Virus record (IMG/VR): IMGVR_UViG_3300037963_001143
Location: 1-28,180 of that record
Origin: a virus
DNA length: 28,180 nt
Reading direction: 5' to 3' (one strand)
A program made the position numbers and the translations under genes. Below are positions 15,006 through 22,209 of the stretch, piece after piece (position 1 is the first letter of the stretch; every line of letters starts with the position of its first letter). Below the pieces are notes generated by a model. It did not search any database and had not been told where the DNA came from. It was given only the letters and a program-made list of their open reading frames with translations.

Positions 15006-15857
15006 ATGGCATTAACTATTACAGGTTCGTCGTATGCTGGCGAACACGCAGGGCTTTATATAAACGCAGCCCTCAAGCAAGCAAAATCTCTAGAGTTTTT
15101 AACTGTTAGAGAAAACGTAAACTACAAAGAAGTAGTAAACAAAGTAGCAGGATCTGACTTAGTAAAAGACCGTACTTGCGACTTTACAGAAAATTCAGCA
15201 ACTTTAACACTAACAGAAAGTGTTTTAGAAGTAGAACCTTTCCAAATTAATATTGACGTATGTAAAAAGACTATGTTATCGGACTGGTCGTATAACCAAA
15301 TGGACGATTTTACAGCGTACGCAGTATCTTACTTAGCAGACTCTATCGCTGACAGCGTAGAAAATTCTATCTGGCAAGGTAACACAGCTACTTCTGGTCA
15401 ATTTAACAAAGTAGCTACAGGTTCTATGACTGCTTCTTCTGCTTCTGCAGCTTATACAGCAGCTAACATTATAGCTAACTTAGGTACTTTAGTAGCAGAC
15501 ATTCCTACAGCAGTATACGGAAAAGACGATTTATATATTTATATGAACAAGAAGACTTACCGCTTCTACATTTCTGCTATTTCTGCATTATCTGCATTCC
15601 CTTTTAACCACATGGGGCAATACACTCCAGAGTTTGAAGGTATTAAAATTGCAGTTTGTCCAGGTTTAGCAGATAACCAAATGTTTGCAGGACAGAAGTC
15701 TAACTTGTTCTTCGGAACTTCTTTGTCTTCTGACTTAACAGAAATTCGTATCTTAGATATGGCAGAATTAGACGGTTCTGACAACGTAAGAATGGTAGCT
15801 AAGTGGACTGCAGGAGTACAAGTAGGTGTAGCTTCTGACTTTACTTTCCAATCATAA
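15006..15857 (+). CDS. Major capsid protein
   Basis: A 283-residue protein after the scaffold, the expected place for the major head subunit of HK97 fold. Supporting features are the N-terminal strand/helix (GEHAGLYINAALKQAKSLEF), QINIDVCKKTMLSDWSYNQM followed by an amphipathic spine-like helix (AYAVSYLADSIADSVENSIW), a middle A-domain with DIPTAVYGKDDLYIYMNKKT, and a C-terminal strand pair ending VGVASDFTFQS. I did not detect a large insertion. Its codons differ from the rest of the genome: TCT for Ser, ATT for Ile, TTC and TTA, rather than AGC, ATA and CTA, which is the pattern expected for very high expression. A stem-loop lies 10 bases after its stop. Confidence 0.85.
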   Translation: MALTITGSSYAGEHAGLYINAALKQAKSLEFLTVRENVNYKEVVNKVAGSDLVKDRTCDFTENSATLTLTESVLEVEPFQINIDVCKKTMLSDWSYNQMDDFTAYAVSYLADSIADSVENSIWQGNTATSGQFNKVATGSMTASSASAAYTAANIIANLGTLVADIPTAVYGKDDLYIYMNKKTYRFYISAISALSAFPFNHMGQYTPEFEGIKIAVCPGLADNQMFAGQKSNLFFGTSLSSDLTEIRILDMAELDGSDNVRMVAKWTAGVQVGVASDFTFQS

Positions 15858-15867
15858 TAACTAACTA

Positions 15868-15903
15868 GCGTAACGGCAGGGGCGTAAGCCCTTGCTTTAA
15901 CGC
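15868..15903 (+). terminator. Stem-loop with GNRA tetraloop after the capsid gene
   Basis: GCAGGGGC (15876-15883) pairs with GCCCTTGC (15888-15895) with one G-U pair, capped by the GUAA tetraloop. GCGT (15868-15871) can pair with ACGC (15900-15903) as an outer stem. There is no strong U-tract, so it may be a partial terminator or an mRNA 3' stabiliser between the capsid and tail-tube genes, helping to set their ratio. Confidence 0.65.
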
Positions 15904-15919
15904 CTTAAACTAATAACAA

Positions 15920-16501
15920 ATGGCTTGCGAATTAACTAAAGGACGAAGTCTAGGGTGCAAATCAACGAGCGGCGGCATAAAAGCCGTATACTTTGCGCAG
16001 TTAGAAGACTTAGTACTAACAAACCCAGAAGCAGGTTCTATTACAGATATAGAGTTTGCAGGCGGCGCTACTACAGCGTTACGTAAATACGTTTTACCTA
16101 GAGGTACTGGTAGTTTTACTGAAACTATTACAGGTAGCCCAGAAAACGGTAGCGTATTTTATGAGCCTAGCGTATCGATAATGTTACATAACTTGTCAAG
16201 CGCAGACCAAAACGAAATTAAGTTACTAGCACAAAACAGACTAGTAATTTTCGTAGAATTGAACCAACGTGTAGCAACTGGCGGACATAACGTTATACTT
16301 TGCTTAGGTGGCGAAAACGGAATGGAACTAACTACAGGTACTGCGGCAAGTGGCGCAGCATTCGGAGATATGAACGGATATACTCTTACCTTTGCAGGAA
16401 TGGAGCGTTTCCCTGTTTCAGTAGTAGCAGACTACACTAGTTCACCGTTTGACAATTCAGATTTCAACGGCGGCGCTTCTATTACTATTGACGTAGACTA
16501 A
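15920..16501 (+). CDS. Probable major tail (tube) protein
   Basis: A 193-residue protein. The start MACELTKGRSLGCKSTSGGI followed by KAVYFAQLEDL, the middle YVLPRGTGSFTETITGSPEN, GSVFYEPSVSIMLHNLSSAD and the end GDMNGYTLTFAGMERFPVSV form a pattern I associate with tail-tube subunits of Bacteroidota phages. Such proteins are beta-sandwiches that stack as hexamers around the tape measure. It would be separated from the other tail genes and paired with the capsid gene, which suits a need for high expression. It is flanked by two stem-loops. Alternative: a capsid decoration protein. Confidence 0.6.
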   Translation: MACELTKGRSLGCKSTSGGIKAVYFAQLEDLVLTNPEAGSITDIEFAGGATTALRKYVLPRGTGSFTETITGSPENGSVFYEPSVSIMLHNLSSADQNEIKLLAQNRLVIFVELNQRVATGGHNVILCLGGENGMELTTGTAASGAAFGDMNGYTLTFAGMERFPVSVVADYTSSPFDNSDFNGGASITIDVD

Positions 16502-16525
16502 TAGAACTTACATATATTTATAGTT

Positions 16526-16550
16526 AAAAGCGGCATTTTGTCGCTTTTTT
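16526..16550 (+). terminator. Intrinsic terminator after the tail-tube gene
   Basis: AAAAGCGGCA (16526-16535) pairs with TGTCGCTTTT (16539-16548) through one G-U pair around a TTT loop, and the stem runs into a T-tract to 16550. This is the best rho-independent terminator in the window. It ends the scaffold-capsid-tube unit and lies 30 bases upstream of the third late motif. Confidence 0.85.
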
Positions 16551-16579
16551 CTATATAAAACTAAATAAATAGGACTTTT

Positions 16580-16593
16580 TTATATTTTATATT
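16580..16593 (+). promoter_or_regulatory. Late-block motif, copy 3
   Basis: TTATATTTTATATT preceded by five more Ts and followed by GTAA, placed between the terminator at 16526-16550 and the ATG at 16597. The arrangement terminator-then-motif argues that it restarts transcription. As with copy 1, a -7 box here would put the start of the mRNA at or near the ATG. Confidence 0.6.
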
Positions 16594-16596
16594 GTA

Positions 16597-17061
16597 ATGA
16601 TATATTTAACTAGAACAAGCGACGGCGGTTTTTACAACAATTTTCAAGTAAGGACTACTAATAAGTACGCTTTAGCTGTACCGTTAACTACGTATTTATA
16701 TATGAAAATAGTTAACGATATTACTAAAGAAGAATTTTTCAGTTATTTACACGTAATAAGTAGTACGCCTTATTTTCAATTAGTTAATTTTACTAATACG
16801 GCAGGTTCACAGTCGCAAGTAGGCGGCGAAGATATAGGCTTACAAGAAGAAATTTTTCATACTTACACTATATACGAAATATCTAACACAGACCAGACAG
16901 GCGACGTAACAGAAGCTATAGTGCAAGGCAAAAGTAACGCAATAGAAAGAGGTAAAATATTTTTAATAAACGATAAGATAACAGAAGTAAGCTATACAGA
17001 ATACACGCCTACAGACAACACAAATACAACAAATAAAAACACAGTATATTTAAACATATAA
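16597..17061 (+). CDS. Virion-associated protein, function unknown
   Basis: A 154-residue beta-rich protein with FYNNFQVRTTNKYALAVPLT, a middle VISSTPYFQLVNF and then HTYTIYEISNTDQTGDVTEA, followed by GKIFLI and VSYTEYTPTDN. The composition and position between terminator and portal suggest a structural component, perhaps of head decoration or fibre attachment. I have a weak recollection of similar proteins downstream of tail-tube genes in Bacteroidota phages, without a known role. It opens the third late unit; the next gene follows after 4 bases. Confidence 0.5.
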   Translation: MIYLTRTSDGGFYNNFQVRTTNKYALAVPLTTYLYMKIVNDITKEEFFSYLHVISSTPYFQLVNFTNTAGSQSQVGGEDIGLQEEIFHTYTIYEISNTDQTGDVTEAIVQGKSNAIERGKIFLINDKITEVSYTEYTPTDNTNTTNKNTVYLNI

Positions 17062-17065
17062 TAAA

Positions 17066-17326
17066 ATGGGATATAAAAACCAAGTAGATTTACTAAACGA
17101 GCAGTTAGGAAAAAAAGGACAAAACGTTTGCTTTACTACTGCAGCACAAACAGAAGACTTTTACGCAGTACACTTTGTAACAGAAAGCGTTATAGCTTCT
17201 ATTACTATTGCTAACGGAACAGGAGAAAGCGCACTACAGACTACTATACCTGCAGGTACGGTTATTTTTGCTAACATTACAGCTATTACACTAACAAGCG
17301 GTGTAGCAATAGGCTACCATAACTAA
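17066..17326 (+). CDS. Small virion-like protein
   Basis: An 86-residue Thr/Ala/Ile-rich protein with little charge: VDLLNEQLGKKGQNV, then AVHFVTESVIASITIANGTG and IPAGTVIFANITAITLTSGV. It looks like a small beta-barrel, possibly a capsid decoration protein or a base for the following lectin-like protein. The 4- and 3-base gaps around it show that it is co-expressed with both neighbours. The family is not recognised. Confidence 0.5.
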   Translation: MGYKNQVDLLNEQLGKKGQNVCFTTAAQTEDFYAVHFVTESVIASITIANGTGESALQTTIPAGTVIFANITAITLTSGVAIGYHN

Positions 17327-17329
17327 GAT

Positions 17330-18139
17330 ATGAAACTAGGACTTTCTATAGGTATAAATGCTAGGGCAGAAAACCTAGAAACTATGGGCGGTTTTGAACC
17401 TGCAGACTTTGGCAGCTTAGATATACACTACGATATATCGTTACAAAGCGGTAGCCATTCAGATCTAGTCGCTAGCGTAGTTAACAGGGGTGCTGGCGGT
17501 AACACTTACGATATAGCGCAAAGTACAGACGCTAATAAGCCTAGATTAGATACTTCTTCTATGGGTTTAAAGTCGTTAAGTTTTGACAATTCTAACGACA
17601 GGCTAGATAGCGGTACTGCTTACGTAACAACTGACCAGACCTTTACTTTCTTTGCTGTTTTTGAAACAGGGCAAGCAGGTACAGACGTGTTTTTTGCAGG
17701 AGATGTTACTACTAACCTAAACTTTATACAGCTAGCAGGCGCTAACGGTGTAGCTATACAAACTAAATTTGTAGGTAATACTGCAGGTAGCAATAACGCT
17801 GCAGTTACAACAAAGATAGACGGTTCTCAAAGCGCAGGTACAGACGGCGATATAGACTATACCTATAGAGTATCTACGCCAGAAATACTAATCATAACTA
17901 GAGATGCTAGCGAAAACATAAGGTTTTTTAACCATACAGGCGGATTAATGGCTACAAGTACTAGCGACGCTACAGACTCAGATACTAACTTTAGGTTTCA
18001 AAGAGTAGGGCTAGCAGGTACTGGCGGCTCTCCTTTCGACGGTAACTTAGGAGAACTAGGATTATATAACAAAAAGCTAACAGACGCACAGGTATTAACT
18101 TTAGCTAATTATTTAGCTGAAAAATGGAACGTTTCATAA
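17330..18139 (+). CDS. LamG/ConA-like lectin domain virion protein
   Basis: A 269-residue protein whose sequence from about residue 25 on looks like a concanavalin A-like (Laminin G-type) jelly-roll: FGSLDIHYDISLQ, LKSLSFDNSNDRLDSGTAYV, TFTFFAVFETGQAGTDVFFA, then FDGNLGELGLYNKKLTDAQV LTLANYLAEKWN at the end. The C-terminal motif GxLGELxLYxxxLTxxQxxxLxxYLxxKW is the most typical feature. Such domains bind carbohydrates, so the protein may attach the particle to host or environmental polysaccharide. Unusually, it lies in the head block next to the portal and not with the tail fibres. The stop overlaps the portal start as TAATG. Confidence 0.7.
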   Translation: MKLGLSIGINARAENLETMGGFEPADFGSLDIHYDISLQSGSHSDLVASVVNRGAGGNTYDIAQSTDANKPRLDTSSMGLKSLSFDNSNDRLDSGTAYVTTDQTFTFFAVFETGQAGTDVFFAGDVTTNLNFIQLAGANGVAIQTKFVGNTAGSNNAAVTTKIDGSQSAGTDGDIDYTYRVSTPEILIITRDASENIRFFNHTGGLMATSTSDATDSDTNFRFQRVGLAGTGGSPFDGNLGELGLYNKKLTDAQVLTLANYLAEKWNVS

Positions 18140-20022
18140 TGGAAAACAGACTACTAAATATACAACTTACTAACGAAGTACAGCCTAAGATAACAGAAAT
18201 GGGCGGTATGGATTGGGTAAGTATAGGCGACGGCGACTATAAGAACTTATACCCACAATATCTTATAGACTTATATAACAATTCAGCTACGCACGCTGCA
18301 GTAGTTAACGCTACGGCTGCTATGATAGCAGGCGAAGACCTAATACCAGAAGAAACGGAAAACCTACAAGAGTTTGTAGAACTAAAAAAGTTTCTAGGAG
18401 GTGTAAACAAAACAGAAACAGCGCACGAACTATTAGTTAAATTAGCGTTCGATCTTAAACTACAAGGCGCTTACGCTATTAACATAGTATGGAGTAAAGA
18501 CCGTACTAAGATAGCTGCTATGCACCATATACCTGTAGAACAAGTTAGGGTAGGTAAGCCTGTAGACGGCGACGTACAAGAATACTACATAAGCGCTGAT
18601 TGGTCGCAGTATCGTAAAAAAGAGTATATGCCAGAACGTATAGCTGCTTTTAACCTACAGGATAGACGCGAAGCTAGCCAACTATTATACGCAGGTGTAT
18701 ATAGTCCTGCACTAGAACTATACCACACGCCAGACTATGTAGCAGGTACTAACTGGATACAAATAGACAACCTTACTGCAGACTTTCACTTAAACAATAT
18801 AGCTAACGGCTTTAGCGGTTCGTACTTTATTAATTTCGCGAATGGCATTCCGTCGCAGGAGGAGCGCAGACAAATAGAAAACCAGATAGTTAAGAAGTTT
18901 AGCGGTGCTAATAATGCAGGTAAGTTTGTACTGACCTTTAGCGACGACGCTAACAGCAAGCCAGAAATACTACCTATACAGGTATCTAACGCAGATAAGC
19001 AGTATACAGTACTTAACGAACTTTGTATACAGAATATAATGATATGCCACAGAGTTACTAGCCCTATGTTATTAGGAGTTAAAACAGAAGGGCAGCTTGG
19101 CGGACGTGGCGAACTATTACAGGCAAGCGAATTATACCATAATACAGTTATTAGACCTTTTCAGAATATTATACTTAAAACGTTTAACAAGATATTACGC
19201 GTAAATGGTATATCTTTAGGCGTATCTATTAAAGACGTTAAACCACTTTCTAGCGTGTTTGACGCAGAAACGCTTAAAGACGTACTAACACAGGACGAAA
19301 TACGCGCAGAATTAGGCTACGCGCCTTTAGAGGTTAACGAAGAAACAGCTAACGAAGAAGCAAATACTAATTTATGTAAGGAAGTAGTAGATACTAACGA
19401 AGGTATAGTACAACCTACAGACCAAGAACTTTGCGCGTATATAGACGACATATTCGAAACTGAATACGACTTATTACAAGAGGGCTACGAGCTAATAGAC
19501 GAAGAAGACATAGACGAAGACGAAGCTAACTACAATTTTTCTGCTAATACTGCAGCTATTAGTCCTACAGGATTAGATAGTAAAAGCCGTAGGGCAGACG
19601 GTAAGTTCTTTAAGATACGTTACGTATACAGACCACTAACACTTAAAGAAAATAGCCGCGACTTTTGCAAGCACATGGTAAACAATCACGCAGACAGCTT
19701 ATTTAGACGCGAAGACATTAGTAAAATGAGTAGTAAAAAGGCTAACGGCGACTTCGGCTTCTACGATATATTTAAGTTTAAAGGTCGTTTCAACTGTAGG
19801 CACTATTGGCGACGTAGAACATACGTACTTAAAACAGCTAAAAGGCGTACTGTTATAGGCGACAAGGTATACGAAAAAGGCGATAGGCTACCGAACTTTG
19901 CAGAAAACTATAAAAGCGTTACTACTGCAGTAGCAGACGGTGTTAGAATACCTACTACAACACCAGAAGAAAGGACAGCGACTAAAAGAAATAAACAAGT
20001 AGGAAAAGGATATATAGAATAA
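18139..20022 (+). CDS. Portal protein with C-terminal MuF-like domain
   Basis: A 627-residue protein. Residues about 1-420 look like a portal: YPQYLIDLYNNSATHAAVVN at the start, LVKLAFDLKLQGAYAINIVW, EILPIQVSNADKQYTVLNEL, then RVTSPMLLGVKTEGQLGGRG, a motif I associate with portals of Bacteroidota phages. It forms the dodecameric DNA channel. The C-terminal part (about 470-627) is a different domain: FKIRYVYRPLTLKENSRDFC, FRREDISKMSS, YDIFKFKGRFNCRHYWRRRT, with conserved Cys/His, as in MuF-type head morphogenesis proteins. The ATG at 18139 (TAATG with the previous stop) is preferred; an in-frame ATG at 18124 would add five residues. Confidence 0.8.
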   Translation: MENRLLNIQLTNEVQPKITEMGGMDWVSIGDGDYKNLYPQYLIDLYNNSATHAAVVNATAAMIAGEDLIPEETENLQEFVELKKFLGGVNKTETAHELLVKLAFDLKLQGAYAINIVWSKDRTKIAAMHHIPVEQVRVGKPVDGDVQEYYISADWSQYRKKEYMPERIAAFNLQDRREASQLLYAGVYSPALELYHTPDYVAGTNWIQIDNLTADFHLNNIANGFSGSYFINFANGIPSQEERRQIENQIVKKFSGANNAGKFVLTFSDDANSKPEILPIQVSNADKQYTVLNELCIQNIMICHRVTSPMLLGVKTEGQLGGRGELLQASELYHNTVIRPFQNIILKTFNKILRVNGISLGVSIKDVKPLSSVFDAETLKDVLTQDEIRAELGYAPLEVNEETANEEANTNLCKEVVDTNEGIVQPTDQELCAYIDDIFETEYDLLQEGYELIDEEDIDEDEANYNFSANTAAISPTGLDSKSRRADGKFFKIRYVYRPLTLKENSRDFCKHMVNNHADSLFRREDISKMSSKKANGDFGFYDIFKFKGRFNCRHYWRRRTYVLKTAKRRTVIGDKVYEKGDRLPNFAENYKSVTTAVADGVRIPTTTPEERTATKRNKQVGKGYIE

Positions 20023-20594
20023 TGGCAGTATTATTTGTAAGTGAAGACACACTAAAGAAGTCTACAACTATTAACGGCAACGTAGACGCAGAACTACTTT
20101 TACCATATATAAAGGTAGCGCAGGATATACATATACACCAGTTACTAGGTACAGACCTATACGATAAGTTAGCTGCTTTAATTACTGCTAACACTATGGC
20201 GGACGTTGCTAACAATGACTACGAAACGCTTATAGATAAATACGTACAGCCTGTACTTATACACTATAGCTTATACGAAAGCCTACCGTTTCTAACGTAT
20301 AAAATAATGAATAAAGACCTAGTACGTAAAATTAGCGAAACGTCTAGCCCCGCTTCACTAGAAGACCTTAAATTTATACGTAACATAGTCTTAAATACTG
20401 CAGAATACTACGCACAAAGACTAGTAGACTGGCTAAAAAACAATAGCGACAAGTACCCAGAATATAATAGTAATAGCGGTGCAGATCTAAGCCCTAGCAA
20501 AGAAGCATACTTTAGCGGTATGAACTTAGGCTACGATATGCAAAGCACGCGTATTACGTTACGCGACTTTCTTACACCAGACATTAGTATATAA
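20022..20594 (+). CDS. Head-tail connector-type protein (DUF6712-like)
   Basis: A 190-residue mostly helical protein starting in TAATG overlap with the portal gene. The N-terminus MAVLFVSEDTLKKSTTINGN, then VDAELLLPYIKVAQDIHIHQ and LLGTDLYDKL, fits a family of Bacteroidota phage connector-like proteins (I believe DUF6712) that resemble gp6-type head-tail adaptors: helices that plug onto the portal. The C-terminal half is also helical with several Tyr/Asp. Placement immediately after the portal supports the role. Family naming is from memory. Confidence 0.55.
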   Translation: MAVLFVSEDTLKKSTTINGNVDAELLLPYIKVAQDIHIHQLLGTDLYDKLAALITANTMADVANNDYETLIDKYVQPVLIHYSLYESLPFLTYKIMNKDLVRKISETSSPASLEDLKFIRNIVLNTAEYYAQRLVDWLKNNSDKYPEYNSNSGADLSPSKEAYFSGMNLGYDMQSTRITLRDFLTPDISI

Positions 20595-20701
20595 TGAAGT
20601 ATAAGCCAAAGACTAAAAACGTAGAAAAGCTAAAAACCTATTTAGGGAAAGGAAATGAAGCAACTAATAAACCAGAACGCAGACGTACTAGGACTAAATA
20701 G
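20594..20701 (+). CDS. 35-residue basic micro-protein
   Basis: A short frame in TAATG overlap with the connector gene encodes 35 residues with 15 Lys/Arg and no hydrophobic core (MKYKPKTKNVEKLKTYLGKG at the N-terminus, then an Arg-rich end). It overlaps the next gene by 47 bases in another frame, so either could be non-coding over the shared part. Its start spacing fits the series of TAATG junctions here. Function unknown. Confidence 0.35.
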   Translation: MKYKPKTKNVEKLKTYLGKGNEATNKPERRRTRTK

Positions 20702-20837
20702 CATAACGCTTTTTATTTCTTTAACAGAAGTAGAACAAATACTACAGATACTAGCGCTAGCTTTAGGTATCGTATATACGTTAGACAAGTATATAACTTA
20801 TAGAAGGTCTAAAGATGGCAAAAAGAACAATAAGTAG
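20655..20837 (+). CDS. Small single-span membrane protein, holin-like candidate
   Basis: A 60-residue protein with a hydrophobic segment at about residues 16-43 (ITLFISLTEV ... ILALALGIVYTLDKYITY) and a strongly basic tail (RRSKDGKKNNK). One membrane span with positive charge at the C-terminus is compatible with a small holin, antiholin or spanin-associated protein, but there is no family match I can name. It is the first membrane protein of the lysis region. Confidence 0.5.
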   Translation: MKQLINQNADVLGLNSITLFISLTEVEQILQILALALGIVYTLDKYITYRRSKDGKKNNK

Positions 20838-20937
20838 TTTTATAGCAAAGCCTAAAGTAAAGCGCAGAAAACACTCTAAAAACGCTTCTAAAGGGCAAAA
20901 GGGCTATAAGAAGAAGTACAGGGGGCAAGGCAGATGA
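20815..20937 (+). CDS. 40-residue very basic conserved-type micro-protein
   Basis: A 40-residue peptide starting at 20815 and ending in ATGA overlap with the next gene. It is highly basic, with the pattern KPKVKRRKHSKNASKGQKGY followed by KKKYRGQGR. I recognise this HSKN...Y.K.YRGQGR ending as recurring in Bacteroidota phages near the lysis genes, although its function is unknown. No hydrophobic part exists, so a nucleic-acid- or membrane-surface-binding role is possible. Both ends overlap neighbours, supporting translation. Confidence 0.65.
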   Translation: MAKRTISSFIAKPKVKRRKHSKNASKGQKGYKKKYRGQGR

Positions 20938-21161
20938 TACAAAAAGACTTAACACTATCTGTAGGTAACATAATCTGGATTATAGGAATAATCTTTACTA
21001 TGGGCGTAGCATATAGCCAAATAGCACAGCTAGAAGAAGACTTACAAGTGTTAGAAAATAGATTAGAAAAAAAGATAAAAATACTAAACGAAAACGAAGA
21101 CCGTATAGTAGAAATAGAAAAGGAGTTAGCAACAATTAAAAGCTGTAATAATGATAGATAA
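20934..21161 (+). CDS. Membrane-anchored coiled-coil protein
   Basis: A 75-residue protein with a hydrophobic segment at residues about 9-27 (VGNIIWIIGIIFTMGVAYS), then a heptad-patterned coiled coil (IAQLEEDLQVLENRLEKKIK and on) to the end. N-terminal anchor plus coiled coil is the layout of inner-membrane spanin or Rz-like proteins and of some holin partners. It lies in the lysis region, in ATGA overlap with the preceding basic peptide. No outer-membrane spanin (lipobox protein) could be recognised next to it. Confidence 0.6.
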   Translation: MIQKDLTLSVGNIIWIIGIIFTMGVAYSQIAQLEEDLQVLENRLEKKIKILNENEDRIVEIEKELATIKSCNNDR

Positions 21162-21246
21162 AATAAAGGCAGTAGTTTGTATTTTATTATACTACGCTAC
21201 ATTTAAGAAAGTATGTTTTGGTAAATGCGAATACTGTAAGCTGTAA
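21151..21246 (+). CDS. 31-residue cysteine-bearing micro-protein
   Basis: A 31-residue peptide (hydrophobic N-terminal half AVVCILLYYATF, then CFGKCEYCKL at the end) that overlaps the coiled-coil gene and ends TAATG into the next gene. The C-x3-C-x2-C ending could bind metal or form disulfides. Tight junctions on both sides suggest that it is translated, but its small size makes this uncertain. Confidence 0.45.
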   Translation: MIDKIKAVVCILLYYATFKKVCFGKCEYCKL

Positions 21247-21455
21247 TGGAAGAAGTATTAAAATTAGTAGAAACGTACGGCATAACGTTAGTTTTGTTGT
21301 TAGGTAGCTGTTACGCACTTTACAAGTTTTTCGTTTTTTCTATATACGAAGTTAAAGGTCAGTTTTCAAAATACCACGAAAATAACGCTAAAGATATGCA
21401 GTATATCAAAAGCAAAATAGATACTATTTTAGAATTTATTAAAGAAAAAAAGTAA
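21246..21455 (+). CDS. Holin-like or membrane-anchored small protein
   Basis: A 69-residue protein with a single hydrophobic segment at about 12-34 (GITLVLLLGSCYALYKFFVF) followed by a charged helical tail ending FIKEKK. The layout resembles small phage holins with an N-terminal span and a charged cytoplasmic tail. It directly precedes the endolysin gene with a TAATG junction, which supports a role in lysis. A Rz-like role is also possible. Confidence 0.55.
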   Translation: MEEVLKLVETYGITLVLLLGSCYALYKFFVFSIYEVKGQFSKYHENNAKDMQYIKSKIDTILEFIKEKK

Positions 21456-21829
21456 TGCTTAACTACTTTAATTTTGAGGAGTTCGACAGCCCAGACGAAA
21501 TAGGTAGCGGACTACCAAAAACGCAAGGCGGTAAAATGGACTTAGGCTTTTTACATAAGCTAGACGAAGCGCGTATGTTAGCGGACACGCCCTTTAGAAT
21601 TACAAGCGGTTATAGAACAACTGAACACAACGCAAAGGTCGGCGGACGCGTAGGCAGTAGCCACTTAAAAGGCTGCGCTGTAGACATAGCGGTAAACAAT
21701 AGCGCACAGCGTAGCGCAATAATCCAGGGCTTAGTTAAAGCAGGCTTTACGCGTATAGGTATAGCTAAGACTTTTATACACGCAGACACAGACGAAAATA
21801 AACCAAGCGCGATATGGCTTTACCAATAG
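21455..21829 (+). CDS. Endolysin, M15-type peptidase
   Basis: A 124-residue zinc peptidase of the M15 (VanY/D-Ala-D-Ala carboxypeptidase-like) group. Metal ligands and motifs visible are FRITSGYRTTEHN (47-59), S-x-H-x2-G-x-A-x-D as SSHLKGCAVD (H70, D77) and the closing H in FIHAD (H109). It cuts the peptide stems of peptidoglycan at lysis. The length equals a single catalytic domain with no separate wall-binding domain and no signal peptide, so it depends on a holin for release. It overlaps the 3TM holin gene. Confidence 0.9.
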   Translation: MLNYFNFEEFDSPDEIGSGLPKTQGGKMDLGFLHKLDEARMLADTPFRITSGYRTTEHNAKVGGRVGSSHLKGCAVDIAVNNSAQRSAIIQGLVKAGFTRIGIAKTFIHADTDENKPSAIWLYQ

Positions 21830-22209
21830 GTAATATAATTAAAGAACTATTTAGCGGTGGCGTTACTGACTTAGTAGACGAAGTAGTAACTAGCAAAGAA
21901 GAAGCACAGGAGTTAAAGATACGCCTAACAGAAGTAGAAAATAAACTAACCGAAACTATAGAACAAGAAGTTAGTAAAAGGTGGGTAGCAGATATGCAAA
22001 GCGACAGCTACCTATCTAAAAACATTAGACCTATGGTACTAGCGTTTCTAGTAGTATCTACTATAGTTATGGTATTTATAGATAGCGGTAAGCTAGACTT
22101 TGAAGTAAAAGACACTTGGGTAGACTTATTACAGATAGTACTAATAACTGTAATAGGTGCGTACTTCGGTAGTCGCGGACTTGAAAAGGTTAAAGGTGGG
22201 AAACAATAG
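21814..22209 (+). CDS. Holin of the 3TM type
   Basis: A 131-residue protein matching the 3TM phage holin pattern: a helical acidic N-terminal half (EEAQELKIRLTEVENKLTET), then the motif KRWVADMQSDSYLSKNIRPM, spans at about 76-93 (VLAFLVVSTIVMVFIDSG) and 104-123 (VDLLQIVLITVIGAYFGSRG) and the basic end GLEKVKGGKQ. The RPM/L and YFGSRGxEK motifs are the hallmark of the family as I know it. It would permeabilise the inner membrane at lysis. It starts inside the endolysin gene (16-base overlap). Confidence 0.85.
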   Translation: MALPIGNIIKELFSGGVTDLVDEVVTSKEEAQELKIRLTEVENKLTETIEQEVSKRWVADMQSDSYLSKNIRPMVLAFLVVSTIVMVFIDSGKLDFEVKDTWVDLLQIVLITVIGAYFGSRGLEKVKGGKQ

